A stretch of 64,000 nucleotides of DNA from Phylloscopus collybita (lineage: Eukaryota > Chordata > Aves > Passeriformes > Phylloscopidae): positions 3,511,001 to 3,575,000 of the forward strand of contig JAJNNQ010000010.1 of the NCBI GenBank assembly GCA_027886175.1, read 5' to 3'. The notes below the pieces were generated by a model, which saw only the letters and a program-made list of their open reading frames with translations, made no database searches and was not told where the DNA came from. Both the position numbers and the translations under genes were made by a program. Shown piece after piece: positions 55,690-64,000 of the stretch; the stretch's first letter is position 1, and each line of letters opens with the position of its first letter.

Positions 55690-56050
55690 TAATCAGCCAC
55701 CAAAGTGACTCTGGGAAGGCAGACTTCACAATCAATGTCAATGTATTTCATGTAGCTCCAACACGGCTCCGTCATTTCGCTTCAGAAGCGCGCAAGGAGG
55801 GTCAATACATTTCATTAGTTTGTTTCATCTAAAGGACAGTACAACATCAGAACTTTGATTATATTATAAGAATTGCCTTAACGTGACACCAGATTCCCTG
55901 ATTGTGCAACGCCAGGCACTGAAGTGCTAGAGGGCACTCGAATTATCCTTCACCCAGGCACAGCCAAGAAGCGCCCGTGAAGGGTGCTACAAATGGGGGA
56001 GAAGATAAGAGGATGCTGATAATTTGCATAATACACAGTAGATTACAGCT
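55690..56050. promoter_or_regulatory. Candidate conserved regulatory element with octamer motif
   Basis: Retained CpGs: ACACGGCTCCGTC, TTTCGC, AGCGCGCAAGG, AACGTGACACC, CAACGCCAGG, CACTCGAATT and AAGCGCCCGTG. CGCTTCAGAAGCG (55778-55790) is a near-perfect palindrome. The POU/octamer word ATTTGCAT is at 56022-56029, followed by AATAC. GCTAGAGGGCAC near 55927 matches the 3' part of the CTCF core but not its 5' CCA. No repeats inside. This is one of the best enhancer candidates in the window, on sequence texture alone. Confidence 0.45.
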
Positions 56051-56054
56051 CTTC

Positions 56055-59000
56055 TAAATACATTAGGAAACTTGGGGGGGAAAAAAAAAAAAAATCCTTA
56101 ATTTTCAAGGACACCAGTTGCCGTGAGTCAGATATTTGCCGCTTGGAAAACCCCTTTATAAAATGCTTGGCATATCCAGGTAGGACATTATTTTCAGGCG
56201 GTTATTTATCGCTCATAAAAACATGAACTAATGAACATAAACATGAAAATGGATATTTTCATGTCAAGAATTAAATTTAAAAAAAAAAAAGAAAAAGAAA
56301 AAAAAAGAGAATGTGAACCCTTTTGGAAACATCAACGTGAACTTATTCCAAGGTAAACATATGCAAGTAGGCAGATTCTTAGTATTTGTACAATTTGTAC
56401 AACTGTTTTACTAGGAGTCTGATTAATGGGATAGGAGACAGGTGCATGTTACTATTTAACTGCCTTCAAGAGGAAAACAAGACATAGCAGGAAAAAAAAA
56501 ACCAAAAAAAACCAAAAAAAAACCAAACCCAAGCAGGAGTTTGGCTGAGTGAAGTTACAGGAAAATCACTGGGGAAAAAGAAAAGTTCAATATTCAGCGT
56601 TTGTATGTAGCACAGGGAAGGATGTGAATTAGGCTTTACTTTAAGATGAACAGAGATAAGCCATACTGAAGGCATGTTATTGATCTAATTTCTTGGTTGA
56701 TGCAAGCATTTCCGCTTTGTCTGCTAGATCAGATGAGAATGAAACAGTTTGTATGTTTAGGTGGTGGATTTTTCAGATTCCATATGACAGATGTCACTTC
56801 ACAATATGCTCAGCAGCGATGATTTCAAATATTTGGAATTAAAAGCAGTATACTGGTTTGTCCCAGCCAAACATCCAGCCCCAATTCTACTCTCCTCAAT
56901 GTTTCTAATATCAAGATTTGTTTCCAAAGAAATAAATATCAACCAGGTACCTCAGTGAATGCAGGCGTTATTAGCCCAGGTATTTTTCCTGAACTTGCTG
57001 AAGTTTCTACATTTCTAAGTCCTTCTGAACTTTGTATACACAGTAAGAAAATTCCATTCAGAATAAGAAAAAAGTGTCAGAGTCAATGCTTTCAAATTCA
57101 ATCCAGTCAGTTTTTCAATTCATTCACTGTGATCAGGCAGAAGGATGATTTTTCTTTAGCCACAAGGGCCCCCTTAAGAAGAGAGTTTCCTTCAGAGTTT
57201 TCTCATAGTATCAGGTGCCATCATGGCCAAAACACAGCTATGGTCATGAAAAACCCCATCCAACCAAAAAAATAAGTTCAAGGAAGCCTCTCTCCTATGC
57301 CACCTGTCCCTATCATAACCAAACTGGAAATCAAAGAACAAAAATGATACAATTGATAACATTTAGAGGGACAATAAAACCGCTGCACAAATCTGATTGC
57401 AGCTTCAATAAATCTGCTCCTTGCTCTAGGTGTTAAAAGAAAGAAAAGAAAATTATTTGCTTTGATTTTTTTTCTCTCTCTCCTTTGAAACAACTTTGAT
57501 TTAGAACAGGGAGAAGAGGGATTACAAAACATGATGATGACTCCAAAACAAGGATGGGTTAACCTCAGAAGGTTCAGATGTCTCTAGTCAGAGAAAGTAT
57601 CAGGGAGGATTTTTGAAAATAGCTCAGTGTTGATCTAAACTTACTTCAGCTGAAGTCAACAATCAAACTCCCTGTGGAAGAAGAGTCAGTGACTTTGAAA
57701 GTGATACTTGCAAAGAAAAATACTTCTGCTGGCTTTGATCATGTAATTGAGATAGGAGTTTAACAAGATCAAGATTCTCAAGATTTCTTCTTGGACTTAA
57801 ATATTGACTCTTACATTTAATTACTGACTAAATAACCTCTGAACTGCCGAATTTATTAACCGTAAAGTTCACTTTGGCACGAGATGTTACTCATGGACTC
57901 TTCATGTTTTATCTCAACAGTAGTACTGATCACACCAACTCTGTGTGGACTGCTTCAAATAACCAGATGAGAAAGCCCACTTGGCAGCTCTTGATTATTT
58001 AAATATTGTAAACTGAGAGCTGAAAATGTTACAGCTTAAGACACGTTCAAGTGTTCATATTCATTAAAGAAATTAATTTTGGAAAATTTATGCTCCCCAG
58101 TTTGCATCACTTTAGATCCCAGAATTCTTTCAATGGACATAATTTGGCACAGCTAAAAAGACCAGCTCTCCAGACGAATCATGAACTTCTTTGGAGATGC
58201 CGCTGGTGAGGAGTGAAATGGATCATCCCTGTGAAGAAGCCTAAGGAACGTGTCTGAATTCACATTACAGCCTGATCTCATCAGCTCACTTCAAACCTGA
58301 GGGCTCTTTGAAAGCCATGCTCATAAAGGAAATTTTTCTTGTCTGCATCTAAAACCCACTGATAATTCAGATGACATTTTAAGTGATGTTCCTTGCAATT
58401 CACAACAACACTTTTAGTTCTGTTATAAAATTTTCATGTGTCCAGTTTTGTACCATGGATTTGCCAGCAAAAGTCAAAAAATGGCTTTGTGTCTCACTGT
58501 GGGGTCTTGCCATCAGTGATCTGATTCTACTGACAATTTCTGGACAGCTTTTTAGATTTTATTGTTTTAGATTATCTTCTCATAAAATAATTTTATATTA
58601 TCTTCTCATTAAATAGCTTTACAGAGACTAGAACCAGATATCTTTTTTTTTTTAAGAAGTGGTGTTGCACAAAAGGGCGGGTTTGACATAAAGAAGTACA
58701 GACAGTTTTATTTTATGTTTTATACAGAGCTAAAAAGGATTTCTGCAGTGTGTGTGATAGCTGTGCAAAACTTTTCACTACTTTAATAAACCCTAGTGCC
58801 ATAGATGTTAATTTTAGCTGAATAAGAATTTGACCCAGTGTGTAGAAATTTAAATCTACAATGTAGGATTTTATATAGGGGTTTGGGGTAGGAAATTTGA
58901 AAGATTTTTTTTTGCATTTATGAAGGATCTTTCCTGCACTTAATTTTACTGTTGGGATATCCTTTGGCTACTGCCTTAGTAAACTGAGTGAATAAAAAGA

Positions 59001-59300
59001 CAGGAAGATACAGCACTCTGCACTAAAATAAGCACCTTCTGTTATCAGTAAAATTACAGATTTTGAGAGGAGTTAGCACCTTCAAGGATTTGGCTTAATA
59101 AAAGCAGCAGAGACTTCAAATTTAACTGCAAATTCCCTTTGACGCACAGAATTTATGGCAAAATTCCACCAGAAATAAGAACGAAGTAAAAAATCTTGAA
59201 CATACACACACACTTAATATGTCAAAATAGAACTAAGATACTAGATGAAAAGTTAAAAATGTAGGAAACTTTAAGACTTTTTTCCTTGGAAGCTGGTGTA
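56055..59300. other. Non-coding stretch, AT-rich
   Basis: A tracts at 56083-56096 and 56279-56306 and an (A8CC)n tract at 56492-56532. A CpG word pair GAACTGCCGAATTT and TTAACCGTAAAG near 57841-57868 may mark a small conserved patch. No gene is recognised; frames of 60-106 codons only. Confidence 0.55.
56492..56532. repeat. (A7-9 CC)n tract
   Basis: Three to four units of an A-run plus CC, ending in AACCAAACCC. Same A/C flavour as the tracts at 20728, 41600 and 59328. Confidence 0.85.
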
Positions 59301-59327
59301 AAAGATAAAGAGAACTTAGTATTAACT

Positions 59328-59361
59328 AAAAAAAAACCAAAAAACCAACAAAACCCAAAAC
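59328..59361. repeat. A/C-rich simple tract
   Basis: AAAAAAAAACCAAAAAACCA then ACAAAACCCAAAAC. Confidence 0.85.
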
Positions 59362-59431
59362 ATAATGGAAGAGGGGTATAATAAGGGAAGGAAATACTTG
59401 TAGCATAATTAATAAAATATTTTTAACCATT

Positions 59432-59449
59432 AAAAAAAAAAAAAAAAAA
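59432..59449. repeat. Poly(A), 18 A
   Basis: Uninterrupted run followed by CCTCATC. Confidence 0.95.
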
Positions 59450-60432
59450 CCTCATCAAGTCAAACAATAACGATGTGGGCAAAATTAGCTTTAATTTTAA
59501 CAGCAATAGAGAGCACCAAAAATTGCTGGAAGAGAAGAAGAGAGAGATTTGCATCTTTGCACAGGTCTGATTTTGTGAGCAGCAAAAACACATCCAGCCC
59601 CACACAACCATCTGCTGAGGGCAAACAGCTGAGGCTGGACCTCTTCCTGAGCTGTTTAGGTGTTATCCTGAACCTCTAGGAAGCTTTTAAAAGGTGAAAG
59701 TCTCTCTTTTTGAAGGACCTGTGAGCCACAGCCAGTGCTCCAGCACTGGATCTGCCCATCAGCAAACCCAACCAAGCAAAGGGCAGCAATGGGCTCGGAA
59801 TAGGAAAGATCCATTTGGAAACAAGAGTGCCTAGGAACAGATGCCTGAATTTAATCACCAAAAAGCCCTCAGAACTGGAGGGGGAAAACATTTAGGACAC
59901 ATGGGAAAGATGTGTTCACTCCAGGAAAACTCAGAACTCTTGGATATGAGGATAAACTCATCTTAGGATGCAAAGCTGAACCCTGCAGCATTAAAACTGA
60001 ATCCTGCCTTGAAGGAAACTTGTCTTCCTAACAGGGCCCAAATACATCTTAATGAACTAGATCTTGAGCAAAAGTAATTTAAAAAACCAAGACTTTTAAA
60101 CAATACTTTTTAAAAGTTCCAAAATATCAAGCAGGTGTTGATCGCCAAAAAAAATTTATCAATTCAGCTTTTTCAAAAAGTACCATTAATACACAGTTAG
60201 AGACATTCTCCCTGTCTGAAAATCTCTGACAATATATGTATATCCCAGCCTATAAAAAATCACAGCAAAAATCAGTTGCACGTTTAAAGTACTTTGAAAT
60301 TATGTATTAAATTTTTATCCTCCCAAAATAATAATTACCTAACACTGACCAGGCACGTATTTTAAAGTGGGATGCTTTCAACTGACTTCAAAAACTTACA
60401 AATAGTTGAAGTAGATCTGCTTTGTTAAAAAG

Positions 60433-60450
60433 AAAAAAAAAAAAAAAAAA
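60433..60450. repeat. Poly(A), 18 A
   Basis: Uninterrupted run followed by GCAAGC. Confidence 0.95.
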
Positions 60451-62219
60451 GCAAGCAAAGTCAAGACCTTTCTTCCCAAGATCTAACCTAGAGAATATTT
60501 TGACAGCTAAATTATAAACTATGAGAACCAGGGGAGTTGTTATGGACCATCAACTACAGTGAAGCCAGGGAGTGTTATTCAATTAATCATTTTACTCATT
60601 AGAGGTAAGTAAAAGCCAAAATAAAGTTAATCAAAGTCTTTTATGCCCTGTGTTTAGAGCAGCTCCCTGTGTCTTGATGGATTCTTCTTGTACCAGGGAC
60701 AATGTTTCAAAGACAGATCAATAAAGAGAGATTCCTGAAGTTTTGAAAATTAACACCTTTCTCTAGTTATAAGTCAATCAGGAAATAATACCAAAAAGAG
60801 TTGAAGAAGTCAACACAAGTTCAGTGGGACCTTAACATGTGTGTCCCAAATTGCTGGATTTAAGTCGTTCTATTTTTCCAAGCAGCTAATTTTCCCTTTT
60901 TGAAGTACTCACAGAAGGTCAGGATCAGTTTAAACATCAAAGCTCTATGAATTAAACAGCTTCATGGAAAACAGAGGAAGAAAACTTGCCTGAAGTAAGA
61001 CTCTGCAGTGATGCAACGTGGCCCACCTCCTTTCCAGGCCAAACTGGGTGTTTGGATATCAGTCCAAGGCTGCACTGGCACAGTGGAGTGGAGCTGAGAG
61101 CATGGCTTACCTGACACACACATAAAAATACACACATCCCCCCAAGGGTCTTTTGTCCCTGAAAAAAACCCTCTTTGACTAATTCTATGCTTTCAACTAT
61201 CAGCTGAATCTTTATGGATTTCTGCTGACATGTTCTATAATGTTTCAAAACATGGTAGGAAAGACAATACACGAAGTATGAACATCGATTGCTAGAAAAT
61301 AATCCACAACTCAAGGCCTCTGGAAATTTATCAATAAAAAAAGCTCAGTGAAAACAGTTCTCCTTTAGAAGCAAACAGGGCTGCTTCTTTTAATCCATTT
61401 CTAAGACAATGCTCTTTTGACAACTATTGTGAAAGAACCTTTCTTAATAGTTGTTACTCCAATTTCACTTCTATTCAGTAAGCCTAAACACAGTATATAC
61501 TTTTAGAATAAAATTAGTAAAAAATTAATTCTGAACATCAAGGCATTTATGATTAATAACCTTTTATCTTGATGACTAATGGAAGACTTCCATGCACTCT
61601 GTGGTTTTGATTCCTTTGGGAATTTTAAGAGAGGGCACTTATAAAAACATAGCCAAGTAGGCTTAAAAACTTGAGCCAGGAATCTCGCAAAATCAGATTC
61701 AGTTCTTTAGCCAAATCTAGAAACGCTATGATAACCCTGAAACAAAAACCCTTGTGTCATCCTTCAGTATCTGAAAATCTCCAGGAAGTGCCATGATGGG
61801 CAGGGAGCTTGAAATGGGATCTGTAAGTGTGAGGCTCATCTGCTCCCCCAGCCACTCCTTAAAGCTGCCTGCCAGAATTATTGCCTTCCATTTGCTGTTC
61901 CATCAAACAATACAGGAGGCATCATTCAGCAAATCAGAGGTGTGTCTAACCCCTGAAGATAGACTCCATCCACAAGCCAGTTGATGCCCTCGTCATGCTG
62001 AGCTGATATTGAGAAACATTTCCCTGAAGAACTCAGCCAGAATTCTCAAAGCAAAATGCCTCAGCGTGGCTCAGCGCTGGCTGACTCATGCTGGTGGGAC
62101 TCCACTAATATCCTTGGAATTGCATCAGCAGTAAAATCAAAGAAAACTGTGATAAATCAGATTTTTTTTTCTTTACCTTTGCCATCTCTGCTGCTGTGCT
62201 TTAGTGGCATAAATGATTT

Positions 62220-62237
62220 AAAAAAAAAAAAAAAAAA
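62220..62237. repeat. Poly(A), 18 A
   Basis: Uninterrupted run followed by GGTGC. Confidence 0.95.
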
Positions 62238-62748
62238 GGTGCAAATGTAATACTATCAAACATATGTGGAGGATGTGTTCCATTTTCCATAAACAACATT
62301 TGTTTTATGAACTGAGCTCCCAGGGCAGGTTCTTCATACAAAGGGAAAAAGGAACAGAAAAAGAGATGTGTGAGTTATTTGGCCATTTCTAACTTCACAA
62401 AAGTGCTTTCTTGGTTTTATAGTTCAGGTTAGAAGGCAAATAAGATTTGAGATATGATTTTTTTTAAAAAAAACCCTCTACTGGAGGGAATACACGCCAC
62501 ACTGATAAGGCAAATCCCCTGGTTCAAGCAGAGTGCCTCAGCTCCAGCCAGGGCACCTATTCACTGTCTTGCTATTCCAAAATAAGCTGTACATGAGGAT
62601 GCAGCAGAGAGAAAGCAAAGAGATAAATGTAGCCAAATTCCTCAGTGTATTAACTCACCACTGCATTTTTTTAAACACATAACTTTTTTAGAATGCAAAT
62701 TGCTACTCTGCTGGCACTTGGAGCTCATGTTAAAATATCCTGAATAAT

Positions 62749-63013
62749 GTGGGGTTTTTGTTTGTTGTTTGTTGTTTGTTGTTGTTTTGGGGTTTTTTGG
62801 CTTTTTTGTTTTGTTTGCTTGCTTTTTTGTTTTTTTGGTTTGGTTTTTTTGTTTTGTTGGGGGTTTTTTGTTTTTGTTTTTTTTTGTTTGTTTGTTTGTT
62901 TTTGTTTGGTTGGTTTTTTGGTTTTGTTTTTGGTTTTTTGTTTTTTTGTGGTTTTTTTTGTTGGGTTTTTTTGTTTGGTTTTTTTTTTTTTTGGTTTTGG
63001 TTTTGGTTTTTTT
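62749..63013. repeat. T/G-only low-complexity tract (about 265 bp)
   Basis: Same style as 49875-50201: TTTGTTTG, GGTTTTTT and GGGGTTTTTT words, with the plus strand almost free of A and with few C. Minus-strand frames of 97-158 codons through it are Lys/Thr/Gln/Asn/Pro strings; plus-strand frames are Phe/Leu/Cys/Gly/Val strings. Neither is a credible protein. Confidence 0.9.
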
Positions 63014-63019
63014 AACATG

Positions 63020-63165
63020 ATTAAAACCTAAGTAAAAGAATATTCCAAGCGTATGCCTGGGGCCAGTTGTCACTTGCGGGGAATAATGGGCTTCACGAAT
63101 TTCATGGCTATCTGACATTCACTCCCTTCTTCCTTTGAATTCTGAATAGAAAATGGTTAAAATAT
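63020..63165. other. Short non-coding spacer
   Basis: Links the T/G tract to the CpG-rich element; contains CAAGCGTATGCC, TTGCGGGG and TCACGAATTTC. Nothing else recognised. Confidence 0.5.
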
Positions 63166-63169
63166 TATT

Positions 63170-63560
63170 TTAAACCGCCAGCCTTGACCTTTCCGAGGTG
63201 GGTCCCTCCATGGAAGGTGAAGGGCAGGTGTCCTGCTGAGCTAATGTCACTCCTCAGCCGGCTGAAATCCATTGTGAGGCGCGCTCCGAGCGCGGCGTTA
63301 TCCCAGCACGAGCCGCGCCCCCCGGAGCGCCCGACAGAGCTGGAAGGTGGTCTGAGGAGGGCAACAAAGGGAAAGTTTTACATAAGGGATGGTGGCTCCT
63401 TGTAGTGCAGCTGGTTAAAATAATTAATAAACGCCCAGCTGACAGAACGACCAAACTTCCAGTCCTAGCGGCTTCCAGAAAATGCCGCGGGTACAATATT
63501 TCGTCTGATATCCGGTCTGAATACTCAATCCTTGAATCAGCTGCTGCAATCCTGAGCCAG
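63170..63560. promoter_or_regulatory. Candidate developmental enhancer with a very small CpG island
   Basis: About 20 CpGs in roughly 325 bases, 13 of them in 63258-63335 (GAGGCGCGCTCCGAGCGCGG, CACGAGCCGCGC, CGGAGCGCCCGAC). After it: TAATTAATAAACG (63421-63433, homeodomain-type TAATTA), then CAGCTG (63436-63441) overlapping TGACAG (63440-63445, TALE-type), then CCTAGCGGC, TGCCGCGGG, ATATTTCGTC and TATCCGGTC. The sequence is non-repetitive. It could be an enhancer or a tiny CpG promoter; a 140-codon minus-strand frame across it (63254-63676) has no recognised domain. Confidence 0.45.
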
Positions 63561-63602
63561 TCAGAGCCATTCATATGAGAGTGAAATCTGCAAAACTTCA
63601 TA

Positions 63603-63640
63603 AAAGTCAAGTGGATATCAATGGGACTATTGTGAGCTAT
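63603..63640. repeat. Possible ancient amniote repeat relic
   Basis: AAAGTCAAGTGGATATCAAT followed by GGGACTATTGTGAGC resembles 'gaagtcagtggatatcaatgggactattcatgagc'. Short and diverged, directly beside the candidate enhancer, so it could also be part of that element. Confidence 0.3.
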
Positions 63641-63644
63641 TATG

Positions 63645-64000
63645 GGAAATGCATTCAAGATATGATACAATGCCAATGGACAATTCGTGACTAAATTATT
63701 TGCTGCGATTTATTTGCCACCGTATCTCACTTTGTGGCAGGCATGTGGGAGGGAGATTTTCCAGATTCACAACTAGTCCTGGAACAAACACAGGCTGCCT
63801 GTAGGCCCTCATTAGAGCTTGAGGGAGTATCAAGACAATTTCTTCACGGAACAAACCCCAAAGCTCTTACCTTAAGGCCTCCCTCCAATATATTTCCTAG
63901 TGAAAAAAGGACTACCAGCAAAGCCTTGTGCCAGACCACAGGTGTATGAGGAGGAGAGCTGGAACGAAGGGGAAAGGCACCCCATTGAAGCTCAGGATGG
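63645..64000. other. Non-coding stretch to window end
   Basis: CTGCGATTTATTTG and CCACCGTATC suggest that the conserved-looking zone may extend to about 63730. Beyond that nothing is recognised, and a 71-codon frame has no family likeness. Confidence 0.5.

Larger units (their letters stand above)
59305..62740. other. Non-coding stretch, AT-rich
   Basis: Contains A/C tract 59328-59361 and poly(A) at 59432-59449, 60433-60450 and 62220-62237. AGAGGTAAGTA at 60601-60611 is a perfect donor-type word (AG|GTAAGT) but has no visible exon. GGCTGACTCATGC at 62079-62091 resembles a MAF/AP-1 site. No gene is recognised. Confidence 0.55.

Noticed and set aside
55920..55940. CTCF binding site
   Set aside because: TAGAGGGCAC matches the 3' part of the core, but the 5' CCA part is absent, so the full site is weak.
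60601..60611. Splice donor AG|GTAAGTA
   Set aside because: An isolated perfect donor word is expected about once in this length; no exon or acceptor fits.
62642..63118. 158-codon minus-strand Lys/Thr/Gln-rich frame and overlapping Phe/Cys-rich plus frames
   Set aside because: Same artefact of a T/G-only tract; no folded-domain pattern.

Overview
The window looks like a piece of a bird genome with no gene that I can support. The best evidence is CR1 retrotransposon debris. One fragment (about 41145-41296) ends in the CR1-type tail with repeated ATTCTATG-like octamers, and others at 12679-12918, 21682-21790 and perhaps 39805-39850 lie on the minus strand. I see no L1, Alu or B1 sequence as in mammals, and no operon, ribosome-binding or dense-coding structure as in bacteria. 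Base composition is AT-rich with many A/T homopolymers. The many A-run/C-run tracts make me lean to a songbird, but that is a guess.

I found no convincing exon, tRNA, rRNA, CRISPR array or intact mobile element. All long open frames look like chance or low-complexity frames: they match no family I know, overlap on both strands, or translate simple repeats. I read the window as a gene desert or a very large intron. I cannot name the flanking or host gene.

Layout. 1-10 kb: featureless sequence with two MIR-like SINE relics and one conserved-looking patch near 4.0-4.2 kb. 10.5-11.3 kb: a CpG-retaining patch (10540-10800) and a GC-rich block. 12-24 kb: two CR1 fragments, old repeat relics and the longest chance frame (15628-16323). 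24-25 kb: a CRE-like site, a spaced 11-bp direct repeat and a strong 3' splice-site look-alike. 25-35 kb: sparse relics, including an old inverted-repeat element at 33611-33787. 35.1-35.8 kb: a long candidate regulatory block. 36-49 kb: a CR1 tail, a (TG)14 microsatellite, a GC-rich patch and a tRNA-like SINE relic near 46.8 kb. 49.9-50.2 kb and 62.75-63.0 kb: two unusual tracts made almost only of T and G. 50.6-50.9 kb, 55.7-56.05 kb and 63.17-63.56 kb: candidate conserved regulatory elements, the last with a very small CpG island.

If the window has a job, it is probably cis-regulatory: isolated patches that keep CpG dinucleotides and carry homeodomain, octamer, E-box or CRE-like words, set in repeat-poor AT-rich DNA. 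This is inference. Cross-species alignment and chromatin data would decide it.
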